Below, piece by piece: positions 10,652 through 23,500 of a stretch of DNA of 64,000 nucleotides; the first letter of the stretch is position 1; each line of letters opens with the position of its first letter. This DNA is from Stercorarius parasiticus. Its lineage: Eukaryota > Chordata > Aves > Charadriiformes > Stercorariidae. The notes under the pieces are model-generated. The model worked only from the letters and a program-made list of their open reading frames with translations. It was not told the DNA's origin and ran no database searches. The position numbers and the translations under genes are program-made. The stretch is taken from contig VWZL01005136.1 in NCBI GenBank assembly GCA_013396915.1, forward strand, positions 186,001 through 250,000, written 5' to 3'.

Positions 10652-13600
10652 GCTTTTATTCCATCCATATTGATACAGTCCATAGTCTATAGGAAAATAG
10701 CAATAAGAATTCCTGCCAGATAGCAAGATATAACAAAAGCAACATACTTTTAACTGTTGTGTATGTGTAACATGCCATTATACAACTGCTGTGCTTAGTT
10801 TGTGTGTAAAAAGCAGTGTACTGCAAAACCGAATCTATTAGTGTTTATGCTGTAATGAAACCAATAATGGTTTTTCAATCATGAACACAATAAAACCAGC
10901 CAAAAAACAAGTAAACAAATAGAAAAAAAGTACCCAGTGTAAAAAACCCCAACAGTTAAGACGAAGAGCAAAAGGCATTTTCTTTTGCATTTCCAGGAAT
11001 CAGAGGTGAGTACAAACTGACTGCTGAGGTGAGTTCCTGCTGTAGAGTCCACATCAGTTTTGGTAATAAGTAATAGATGTCTCTGCTCAGGAAGAATTCA
11101 TTAACAGCACCTTCATAGCTGTTGGTGAATTCCTTGGTGATGATCAAAAGACAATTTTCTATATTGGGAAAAGATGCTGTTAAGATGGTGTAGCCGATGG
11201 CCTAGTAAGTCAAAGTATCTGGAGGGTGGGTGCCAAAAAGGTAATTTCCTATGGATGGTCAGAACTAATTGTATGATAGGAGCACAAAAAAGGGTGAGGA
11301 GCTGCTTTACGTGGAAGGGATCAACAGGTAACTCCGGGAGTCATGTGCCTTCTTGACCCCAGAAGACCCTGTATAGACCCTGTTTTGTCTGCAGGGATAG
11401 GCAAGCAAAGCCATGGCCTGTTCTCAGGACTCTCTTTGCCTTGTTTTATATTTCTCAAAGGAGGCAAAGTTTCAGGAGACACCACAGAGCCTCCAATGGT
11501 AGACTGGCAATTCTGCTTGTCTTTTGTGAAACTAATACCATCTGAGAATGGTGTTGGTGGAGGAGAATGAGTTGACAGAGACTGGGAGAGGTATGAGCTG
11601 AAGTATTTGTTTTGGTGTTGCATGTACAGAAAGCTTTGAGGGTTATCAAAGCAATTCAAATCAGTGCTGACTTCTCCCTCTGCTTCATGTGTCACGTATC
11701 AGGTTCTTTTCTGAGATTTGCACCAAGCTTTTTTCTCCTATTTGTATATCTACATTCAGATTGTGCACCATCTGGCTTTTAATAAGGAATGAAACTTAAA
11801 ATGAGACTTTGAATAGATAAGGAATTGTTTAAAGTCTGGCATATTTATAAGAAATTCCCACCAGACAGCTTCAAAGTAGTAGCTACTGGCTGCATAGTGG
11901 CTGTCACTAATTCTTCACATATAGGCTGTTTTTAACTTAAATTTACTATTACTAAGAAAGCTAATTTTACATAAAATCAGAGCTTTTCTGTGTGCTGTAA
12001 CTAGAACAAAAACTACTGCATTAGTTAATCCTATCTGAATAGTAAACTAAAGAAGTCAGCAGAAAAGGAATAGAAAGCAACATTTTCTGGTTTTCTCCTG
12101 TCTCCAAGTGGGAGAGAACCTAATGGGCCTTTTCGTCATCATCTTGCTTATTCCTTAGTAATGTGCAGCCTGCACCTAAGGAAATCCATACACCCTCCTT
12201 CAGGCACATTTTTAATTAAAGGTTGGATGGTCCATATTTGAACGTGACTATATGTATGTAAAGCTTTAAAAACTACAATAGCTCCTCAAGCTGAGAATTT
12301 TTGAGATACTAGATTTTTCTGTGATAAATATAAAGCAAGACTAGTCAGGCATATTATTTCCCATCCAGATTGTCAAATGATATGGAAAAGAGTTCATATT
12401 TAGTAAGGAAGTAATTAAAAAGGGCATAATAATAAATTACAGACTACAGCTAATGCAGTGTACCAGCTTCTTCTGGATATTTCTTCAGGCATAGCTCTGA
12501 TCTACTCATCTTAGAGTAAGCATTGCTACAGGTTGGTGTATATTTATGAGCCTGATCAAATCCATTCATATTAATAAGGAAACATTCCATATGGTCTTTT
12601 AAATTAGTATAGGTCATCAGTTTTTGCCCTTTCTTTGAAAATCAGTTGCACAGAATTTATAGAAGTGTTAATTTATTGGAAGTTGTATCTTGAAGAGGAA
12701 CAGGGTGTTTTTTTTGTAAGGAATCATAAATTTCTTAAGATATTTTTCAGAGTATATTTTCTTTTTATTTATTTAGCGCAAGACACCAACAGCTCATGGA
12801 AGGAAAAGCTTTAAAGCTTGGAAACAAAGTAATTAAAACTAATTTACGACTGAGGCCTGGAATGCTGAAATCCCAATTTAAAATGGTGTTTTATGGTTAT
12901 TGATAAAATTGCAAGATGGAGGAGAAAGTACCTTGGCTCTTGGCTCAGAAATCTCAGTCTTGATGAGTTCATTCTTTGTCTTATTCTCTGTTATCTACAG
13001 CCAATGCAATCACTTTCCAAAGTTGCTTAAGTCTCCTAGTGGTTTGGATTCACTGATATGCTGATGGTTATCTCAGTTTTGTTCCATTCATTCATATAAT
13101 AGACTCCAGCGAGTATGTTGAAGTTACCTAAAAAAGTATCATTTCTAAGTGACCCGTTCAAATTTAGCCTTAACAGGTGTGTTGTGTGCAACATGGAATT
13201 TTCTAGGTGTCAGGCTGGAGAAGGAATAATATTACCTCTTTGGTGGAAGTGCAGAAGACTAAATGCTGCTTGCAAACAGATGTCTGTGAATTTTCGTAGA
13301 TTTACTTCTGTTTAAAGACCTTTTTCAGCATCTCAGATTTTCAGAAACAGACTCAAACTATTTTACACCTGTATTAAAGAGACAATTTCTGCAGTGGGGT
13401 TCTGTGAAGAGTCTGCGTGCACTGCTGGAATGTGCACTGATCCTACTAAAATTTGAGGGGAGCTAAGTCTTCAGTTCTAAGCTCTTCAGAAAGTGTAGGT
13501 TGTCTATCACCTGATGCCACTTAACGACTTATCTGAAGTTAGCAGGTAGCAACCTCTGATGGGTGGATTGCACATGGCACTTGGCTGTTCTCTCTGAGAA

Positions 13601-16600
13601 CATTGTGGAAGATTGGGACACTAAACTTAATAGTTTCATCTATTCACTTTGTATATGCAGATGGAGTTTCCCTAGAAAAGTTCACTGCATGAGGAGTTTC
13701 CTGCTAGGGAAGGCAATGCTTTTCAAGTAATACTTATCCACATCACCTTTCCTGGACCTGTGTTGCCTTTTACAGTAGGACCTGCCTGGTGTTATTGGCT
13801 CTTGCTGTGAACATCTTGGTATATTTTCTAGGGCTCCTCACCTCCCAGATTCATATGATTAGATAAGAACCTCAGATTTAATATTTTTGAAGGTGCATGG
13901 CTAAGCTTTTAGAAATATTGTAGAAAGACTGTAAGCCTGATGTAGGCTGAATCCTAAAAGTTCAGAAGCAAAACACAGCAATCCCCACACGATAATTTAA
14001 ATAACACATTGTATGACTGCCAGATTTGTCAGGGGAGTTTGAGGCAGAGAATGGGAGCAAGGGTCCTCGGACCCAAAAGCAGCAGAGGAACAGTGGGTAA
14101 GTCTTGACTACAACTCAGAGGTACAACTTCAGGGTTCATGTCGGAGAAAAGAACAGAACAAAGGCAGCCAGAAGCATTGTAATCTTCATGGTATTTACAT
14201 GCTTGTCTTGCTCCAGAGCAGTGTAGAAGGAAGTGGATCCCTCCAGAGGAGGGCAGAACCTGCAGGAAGCATTGGTTTAAGTCCACCCGAATCTGATGTG
14301 TGGGTAGAAAGTTCACTCTCTTTTATTACAATTGCATTTGCTCTTTGTTTTTCACACTTCCATTACATTACCAAAAAGTCCAGTCATTACAGGAAAAGCA
14401 ACCATCCCACATGCTTTCTGCTAGTCCGGTCTATCATGCTTTCTTCAGAATTAGTGTTTATAGATTCAGTTCCGCAGGAAGGTTTCAGCACACAGCTAGT
14501 AAAAGATGAGTAGTGATTGACCATAACATTTTAGGGAGGTGGAGCTGGCTGATGAAGCTTTACAGAAAAGAACAGTAGCCTCTCATCCTGTCCTTCCACT
14601 CTCTTCTGACAGTCAAAAGCTTCCCACCTCATCTGCTACTCCAACTCTTAAGAGAAATCATCCGTCTGTCTTCTATTTTGGCCAAAAGTCTAAGTATTGC
14701 TGAGTGACCATCCCCTTTCAGCCTCATGGCCCATGGCCCCTGCTCTGAATTGAGTCCCAGAGCTTGCCTTCCCTTTCCTGCTCTCAGAGCTTTCAGCAGT
14801 CAGACTTTCTCCCTGCCTGTCCCCCATTTAAAGGCTAAAGGTGTTTGTGGTGAGTCTGCTCCGGGCTGTGCTCTGCCTGTTCTGTTTGAAGAGTGGTCTA
14901 AGCTAGAGGGGTACAGGTCACAACAGCACAGCCTGAAGGACAGGCTGGATGTGCAGCACAGCTCAGCACAGCACAGGCTTGTGCCCGCTCGGGTTAGCTG
15001 TTATGTGGACCACTGGTTCCTTGGTGTACAGTGGTCTCCCAGTCAAGATCACTACATTCCACCCCTTGACCCACATACGGTTTACCTTTCCCAAAGATAT
15101 TGTAAGTTACAGATTGCGTTACTAACATAAGGGCTTCTCAAGACCTAAGAACAAAGCCCAGTAGAGCAGAAATGGCCTGTTCAAGATTACTAATTCCTCA
15201 AATACAATGTCTTCTGCGAGGCTCCCAGTACAGTGTTCGGAATTCCAAGCAGTCATGGACAGATATCTCTTCAAGACCTCTGTACTAGCATGACATGGGC
15301 TGCCCTAGGGTCCAACTGTTGTCAGAGGTTTTCAGGAAGATGACTCTCTTTTTTTGGAATCCAATGTGGCACTGATAATAGATCTCTCATCCCTGGTGGC
15401 AACCATGAGGCAGCAATGTCCTGTTGTTTCATAGGATTTAGCTGCTGCTATAGGAGCTCTTGGGCCTCTTGTGGTTCATGCTGATCGGCAGTGACATTTC
15501 ATTTGCATCCCATGCAGAGCTACAGTGGTTCTCAGGCACTGGAGAGGTTGGTTCTGCCATCGGGAAAGACAGCAGTGGAAAAGGGAGGGGAGTAAAAGAG
15601 GTGGTTGGAAGAAACGAGGGCTTCAGATTAGGAATAGGAAAAAAAGTACAGCAGGTAAGAAATGCAAAGGCTATCAAACCAGAAGGGTAGGGTAGATAAG
15701 TACAGAAGTATGCAAGACCTGAGGGATGGTGGCTGAAAGTTAGTAGAAGGGTACAGATGTCATTGCCTGTTTATATCGCATGACAAGCATATCTGTATTT
15801 CAGAATACAGCTCTTGGTGTTTTGAGAACTTTCTGTTAAAGCATGTGGTCTCAGTTGAGGATTTTGTGGTGGTGATCCAAAGAGTAGTAGGTTAAGATTT
15901 GTGTGTCCTAACTAAGGGGGCATTGTTCCTGAGATGCACATGGAGCAAATAATCTGGTTTAATTTCCTCCACAGGTACTTTAGCCTGCAGATGCCAAGCC
16001 CCTTTGAAATTTGCATCAGTGCACAAAAAGTGGGAATGATGACTCTTGCTTTAACATCTCAGCGCTTCTCTGAATTAAAATGGTAATGTAACCGCAGCCT
16101 GTTTGCATCAGAAAGGGTCTTACAGATGTCCTTCCACGCTATGTAGCAATTAAGGGGAAAGGAAGGGTTGTAGACTTAAGTTAGGATCTGTGAGAACTGC
16201 TGCATCATGCTTTTCATATTCTTTGTAAACTGGGTGTACAGCATTTTTCTCATGGCACAGAGACAAGAAGGTGCCACGACCATAGGACTGATTTGCTACA
16301 TGTTTTTCTCTTTAAAATGTAGAGAGTCCCATACTCAAAGGTCCACTTGCACTGTTCTGTATTCTTCCATTTGTGACACCCAGTGGTTTTTGTATTGCTG
16401 AACTGGCAGTGGTACTTAGTAGCAACGTAGCTTAATGTAAGTCTTGCTTAGTGGTGACCCTTGGTTTAATCAGTCTCCCATCTAACACAAGCTCTGGGAT
16501 ATGTTCATATCCTCATGTTCTACCAGAATCATTGCTTTTAAGCATTAGTTAGGTAATTACACTGATTTTTGGTAGTCTGTACAGGGAATGTAAACAAAAT

Positions 16601-19600
16601 ATGTAGTCTGTGAACTACAGAGAATGTATTCAGTTGCTTGAACGACAAACATGCCTGGTTCATCCTCAGATCCCTGCAGTTCAGCATTTGGGTCTGCAGA
16701 GCAATGTCCTACAGTAATTTCAAGTAGTAAAATTCTGTTTGCCATGGGCAGATGAAGTCCTAAAAACCCACTTGCGTATGCAATAGAAGGCTAGAGAAGG
16801 ACGAGTGACTGACTTAATGGCAAAAAAAATTCTCAAAAAAATGCCGCTGCTGAAATTACCGTTTGTTTAATATCCTGAGTTCTCAACTGCCCTCCACTAG
16901 TGTCCCAATAGTCTATAGCCTTTTAAATGAAGTTTGCAAAGTGAAAATGTTTTTCTTTTCTGAACTAAGAAACCCAGGAGGTGTTGTCTTGGATGGAATG
17001 AAGACAGTGGACTTCTAGTGGGATAGGTGAAGTGGTGGAGTCTAATCGCAAGAGTTAATATTGATTCGGCTTTCTATATTAATTAGTACTGTATCAGTTG
17101 TCTTATACGTGTTACAGAGTGAAATTATGATCAAGTTTATTAATTTCATCTTCCTTTTCAAACATAATTCGATTCCAGTATTAACTTTTAGATTTATACT
17201 TGTGAAAAAAATTTACATAAGTGATGTAACTCTGTGTATTTTCAGATTAAAATGTTAGGAATCTATTGTAAGTAATTTTTACCATTGTTTTACATTTACA
17301 TTTGATGAATTTCAAAGAGTATTTCATCTTCAAAGTGCATCTTTGAAAAGCAAATGTTTTCTCCAGTTAGTTCTCGGTGTCAGAGTTTAAATGTCATGAT
17401 CTAGAGCAGCACAGTTGTATTTTTAATATAAGTGGAGATATATTTAAATAAAAATGGTCTGACTTTTATAGAAGCACTTTGACATAGTCAGTTTCACCTT
17501 TTTATGACATCTTAAGTGATTTAGTCAAGTGTATATTTCATTTTAACAATACTGGATAGGGAAGTGAGTGAGGTTCTTTGTGTTGCAAAAATGAGAGGAC
17601 TGTTTTTCAAATATCTTGTAGTTTTACAAAGGAGATTTTTTATCTGATCAGGTCACAGCCTTTTTTCAGAAGACCTGAATAAACCGTACATAGTCACAAA
17701 TTTTAAAGTAAGGCGAATCATGGGTGCTGTGTGCTCCACTCTTTGGCATTATTGAAAACAATGTGCTTTATCCTATTTTTAAATGTTTATTTTGTCTGTG
17801 ATGAGGTAATTTGTGTTAAAAATAAATATTTTTTCATAATGGACATCAGACACCACAGTCCACTTGCAAAGTGGCTGGCCTTGTGTATGAGTTGCAAACA
17901 TACCTTTTATAGACAACCACAAGAATTTATTTTATGAGCTGTCTTTTCCAGAAACCTCCTACTATGTCTTAGAAAGCAATCCCATTCTTCTCTAAAAGCA
18001 CAATATCTCTTTGAATGCCTTAATTTTTTTTCATCAACAGATTGATCTCCTGGGAAGGTTACTCACAGACGGTGAACTACATTGATTCGATTAAATTGTT
18101 AATGTGAGTGCGGTTGTCTAGCTGGAGATGGGGAAAACTGCAGGGGAAGAGGGAAGAATGTTGTACTTTCTCTCCAGATTTAAGTCCCTACCTCTGATAG
18201 CCGACACATCAAACACCTGTTCAATAATTTTATTCCAAGATGCCTTCTTCGAGAAGTAGAGTAGGGCTGATGCAATTAGTCCCTTGCCTTGGAGGTCTCC
18301 TACTAAATTTGGGTAGGACCTGATGTCCAAGGTGGTGCATAACAAGGAGAATGAGGTAGATTCCTTCTACTCTGGCACTGAAAAAAAAAAAAGAGAAAAA
18401 CCTCAACAAGAAACCCGACATCTTTGAACATTGTCTCACAAGCCAGCCCTACACCTTTTCGTCTGTTTCCTTCACAATCCAGATACCATCTCCCAAAGTA
18501 ATGCAACAGGTGTCTTATTCCAGTATAGTGGACTATACAGCTGTACACATATGAATCCTTATGTGCTTTGAAAGTCCTTTTAAAAAGCAGAGGAACAAGT
18601 GCCACTGATGCTAAGGGTAGCAGTGACTTGCCCTGTCTTAAGATGGAACTTGATTAATTTACAACTGAGATCATACAGCACGGTTGTTTGTGGAAGCCAG
18701 CGAGAAGGGAGATAAGAATTTCACACTAGTAATCTGTGACCTTTGAGAAATCTGTTTGAAGTTGGTTGCAGAGAGTGGAGATTGTTAGCGCAGATTGCTA
18801 TGTTGCTGCCCTACTAACACCCATAGAAGGAAATATATAGTGAAGGTGTTGTTAGCTAAGCCAAAGCAAAATATCTTTATTTATAAAATAACTGTAGTTT
18901 TTAGCCAAACTCTTTCAAAACATACTTTGAACCATGCAAGCAGAGTTTAGATGGCAATGATTTGAGCTTCACAGAGTACTGCCATTGTGATTTTTCACCC
19001 AAAAGAAGACCCTGAAAAACATGAAGAAAACGATTGACTTCATTCCAAGCATCAGCATTCATCAGTGACATGAGAAGTCAGGCAAATTATATTTGTCATC
19101 TTTTTCCACTTTAACTTGAATTATGACAAATTCGCATTTCCCTGTAGTTATGCGGCACTGCTTTTAGGTCAGAATGATGTTTAACATTGTTAGTCTCTGG
19201 AGATTACATTCAAGTGATTTCATGGATGACACAGTGATCAGGGGGAATACTGAACAACTTCTAAATATCCTATAAGTTTCAAGTTTCTGTGAGCCACAGG
19301 TGATAGTTCATCTTCAGAGAGCTGCACTTTAGATAAGCCACCTAGCTTTTGACATTTCCTGTCACCTCCTTGTAACTATTCATTTGATAAGAAGAGCAGA
19401 AAAAACATAGCTAGCTTCGTCATCTAAAAAAAAAAATAAAAATGATGCTGAGTGAAGAAAGATTGTTTCTTAGCCTCTTACTAAAAGAAAAAATCCAAAT
19501 ATGTGAGGGCAGTGTAGTAACTATAAAGTAAGTAAAACATGACCTTTAAGTGTCTGAAGAAATTCTCTTATACAGGGGACAGCACATACAGCTGATGACT

Positions 19601-20495
19601 TTATAATAAAGAAAACAGGTGATGCCCTCTCTCTGACTAATTTTATTTATTGAAATTTTCCTGTCATACTATTGTGTGTTGGCATATTTGGAATTTATAA
19701 GGATTATACACAGAGAAAATGTTAGGCAACAAGCTGTAATACCAGTGTGACCTTAACTTGGCTTATGCTAGTAAAATGGTAGTAAAAATGATTGAAAGGA
19801 AGAGAGAGAAGGAGGACTATGGAAACTACGTCCAAATATTATTTACTGCTACATACATTGTAAACATCTCCAGACTCCACACTTTCACTTACCTATAAAT
19901 TGAGGTGTATTCTTCAGTTCCAGGCAGTGTAACCACTCCAAAGAAATCACAGAGCAAGGTGGAAGGCAATGAGAATCTGGTAGGCGGATGTCTTGTCTGA
20001 GCTACAGGAGACTTGCTTTCGCACTGGCTTGTATTGTTATGGACAATTCCACTTATGCCAGATTTTTTCTGAAGTCATGAGCTGATTAGGGCTGTACCAG
20101 CTTTCAAGGGAATGGCGCTTACCACACTGTCAAAACCGGAATATTTTTGGATCTCTCAAGTGGGTAAACAGAACACTCAAGGGGTTCAAAATTGATAAGC
20201 AGTTTAAGAAAAGTGTGACCTTCCCTTGTTGGGTTGAAGTTGTCTGTATGTGTGCACGAGGGTTGCTCATTTTTCCCCTTTTCCTGGAGACGCTGTCATG
20301 ATCAGTACACTGGAGATTGTGAGGGACCTGGGGATATGATGGGAATGTGGCCTAGAGGTAGGGTTAATATACCTGAAATTAATGTTTTGAGCTTTGTGAT
20401 ACTCTGTACCAGTGTCATACCCTCTAATTCTCCAGGAATGATTGGAGGAAGTTTGCAGGTTTTGTCAGAAACCTTCTTTTTGCAAAAGAAGAAAT
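10652..20495. other. Non-coding sequence, no gene seen
   Basis: The tract is AT-rich except for a somewhat GC-richer section around 14580-15130. An open frame of 134 codons lies there (14726-15130, plus strand), but it has no recognisable domain and no nearby splice or promoter pattern that I trust. A homeodomain-site-rich stretch near 12776-12936 could be a conserved non-coding element. A 12-A run lies at 18381-18392. No RNA gene or clear transposon was recognised. Confidence 0.65.
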
Positions 20496-20524
20496 TATTG
20501 TTGTTGTTATTATTATTATTATTT
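20496..20524. repeat. TTG/TTA trinucleotide microsatellite
   Basis: About four TTG units pass directly into about five TTA units, ending in an ATTTT run. The two unit types differ by one base, so one probably arose from the other by substitution followed by slippage. The minus strand reads as a run of asparagine codons, which is why a spurious 80-codon frame spans it. Confidence 0.85.
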
Positions 20525-23500
20525 TGCAGTGTAATGTTTCCCAAAGCACAACAGTCACCAAATTGAACAATCTATGCACAGATGATCTTTGGGCACCTAC
20601 AGTACTGCAGAGTTTCTGTAGATAGAGAAGTCAAAATCTCTAACTTTTTGCCATCACTACCCCATTCACTCAGTAATGATGGAGTACAAATAGCATTTCC
20701 CGGAATCTCATTTTCCCTTCTGAATTGTGGTCCGTGTTTCAGTCTGAATTCAACTTTGGTGTCCTTTGCTTTCACACACGCTGTTGTATTGCTCTGCACA
20801 GAGAGGCTGTGGCACTCAGCAAGGAAGCAGAACCTGAGACCCAGAGAAAGAGTTTCATTGCTCTCTGATAATATAACCAGCAAGTTTGCAGATGAAAAAG
20901 CCAGACATTTTCTTGTCCTTTCACATGCTGAGACAGTAGCAGCTGCTGGTTGGAAACAGAAACTACTGTCATGTTATGCTTATATACAAAAATAAGTGGC
21001 TGTGTTCGAGAAGTTTATGTTGCCTGTTTTCAGTATGGGGAGTATTGTACAAACTGTAGTGTGTTTCAGAAAGGAAGAAACTTTTCTAGTTCAAATCTCT
21101 GTATGAAATAGTACTTCCTGTAGCTGTAAACTGATGTGTTGAATTCATTATTCCAAGAAAATTAATGGTGATGGAAATGTGATAATCCAACTATACAGTA
21201 TCTTTGCCATATCCTAAACTCATTTACTTGAGGAGTTTTGTCACTGTAATCTAGGGATGGTAACCTGAAGGCTGTTTTACAGCTTTTATAAAGATTTGAC
21301 CCTATGAATACTTCCTGTCTTTGATTGCAGCATCATGGGATTTGAGCTGATCAGTTTTACATTAGAGCCCTTAATTTTTTAGACTCTGACTGTTCTGAGC
21401 TTTTGAAATATGGACATACTGAGTTTTTGAAATATCACACTCCTGAGCACTGAAAATCTCAGACCTAGACTGAATTTTCAGACGATCACTTTTCCTGCAC
21501 AGGGACTATAAATTATTTAAAAAATATATTCCACAGAGTTTTTTATGTATCTTTATGTAATTTTATTAGAAGCTTCATAATATTGTTGGAAAGCCTAAAC
21601 TGATTAGTTTCAACAGGATAATTAGAATAGTAAGTAGGTTAAAAAAATCTCTGACGCTTATGGTAAACTAGATTTTATTTTTCTTAGTGCCCATTAGGCA
21701 ATAAGAAAATCAAGGTAAGTTGTCTTACAGAACAGCACATGAAAGCAGTTGATAAACTGCGCTTGACTCCGGGTTGTGGTTCACATTACACTCTTATTTA
21801 AATTGTTACACAAGTGGTTCATCTTTTTCAATATTCTCTCTTTAATTTACCTGGCTATATATAGAATTTTCTCCATGCAGGTATCTCCAAGCCTTCAGCA
21901 TACCCAGAGGAAAGGGGTAATATTTCGGAGGTCTTTCCCATAACTATTTCAGGCAGCCAGCCCATTTACTGGGGCTTTGGGGAGTTTAGAATTGCTGAAG
22001 CTGTTGTAACGTAAGTGTAAACCTAGCAATCACAAAGCCTAATTAAATTAAAACTAACATTAAAAAAAAAAAGGAGAGAGAATATGTTGTTTTGTCATCT
22101 TGCTCCTCGTTTGCGGTGGCTTCAGCTCTCACGAAGTTCAGAATATCCATTACGAAGTACAAAACATGCTCAAAGCACACGGACAAATATACACAGATGT
22201 TCTGCAGTCACTTTTGCACATCTGTGAACCACTGTGCATTGAGGGGCGACGGGGTGAAGAATCAGGCTGTGTCCTGCTGTGTCACAGGGCAAATGAACTT
22301 TAAACCCACGTGGGCTTTAGGCTGAAAAAGGGGCTCTGATTTTTCTTTTTAGCTGGGCCTAGTGAAGGAATAAATGCAATGTTTTCAACAGTGTTACATT
22401 GGAAAGTGATGTCTCCTTCACGCTCTTCCCAATGGCATCTAACCAGGATTTTGCAAAGCAGAAGGTCGCCTAACTGCTTTGATGGGAGACCTCAAGTAAA
22501 CCTGGTAACTGTGAGTAGATTAGTGGGTTCATCCTGAACAATATGGCAGTCAGAGTTGAGAGGGTGTAAAACCTAATGACAGGCTTATTAGGGTGCTGAA
22601 AGACTTTGTGGAGCTTTGCATGGGAGTGGAAGTGCTAACCCCTGTATTGTGACCAAATATCAATAATTATTTACCACCTACTTTAATTCCTCTTGCAGCT
22701 GTTGTTCTTCACTCTCTGTCGTAACCTGTTGTGTACTGTTGCTAGGTACTCTTAAGTGCTTGTTCCCCAAGTGAGGAATTGTGGAAGCGATAACTGCACA
22801 ACAGCGATGGTGGCTAATAAAACTGTAATTCTAAAATGAGCCATGCTTTCGCTAGCTTATTACTTTTTCAGAAATTCTTCCTTTGGGATAAAAAACTGTT
22901 GAGTCAGAAAGGGATAGGGACAAATGATGCAGGTTTAGATAGTAAATGAGTATGTTCAAGGAATGTCACCTACCAAAGAAGTCATTCCATTCCTAATTCA
23001 TGGCTTACCAGGATATCCCGCCTGTCTTTTTTCTTTAATTGGAATAAGGTGCACAGCTGCAGAGAAGGAGAATTAGGATCTAATATGGACAGATGCCCCT
23101 GACAATACTCATGTGAAATAATGTAAATAATGCTTGCTAAAAGTGTCTTTCTTTTTAATTATTGCAAAATCTTCAGAAAGTCTGTCATGTGACTTTGATA
23201 CTTAAAGATAGGTAACATTAAGCACTGAGAAAATCATAAGTACAAATTGAAATGCTTCAAATGTGTGTCTACAACTTCTGTATGCAAGTCAGTATCTAGA
23301 TGCTGTTAATTAACCATACCAAAAATGCTGTAGGTCGCATCTTGCATTTACTGTTTTGAAGAATCATGACCAAGTGAATATGAATAAGAAGCAGCCAGAT
23401 AGATATGAGAAAAAAACCCAGATGTTGAAAACGGAGGCTGTTCCTCTCGTAGATAAGAGGAGGCCAGGCTGCAGTTGAAAAGAGAAAACACTTAAAAGGA

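Noticed and set aside
14726..15130. Plus-strand frame of 134 codons in a GC-richer stretch
   Set aside because: No recognisable domain, low-complexity composition and no supporting splice or promoter context; GC-richer DNA opens frames by chance.
20582..20995. Plus-strand frame of 137 codons
   Set aside because: An overlapping minus-strand frame of 103 codons is also open and neither resembles a known protein.
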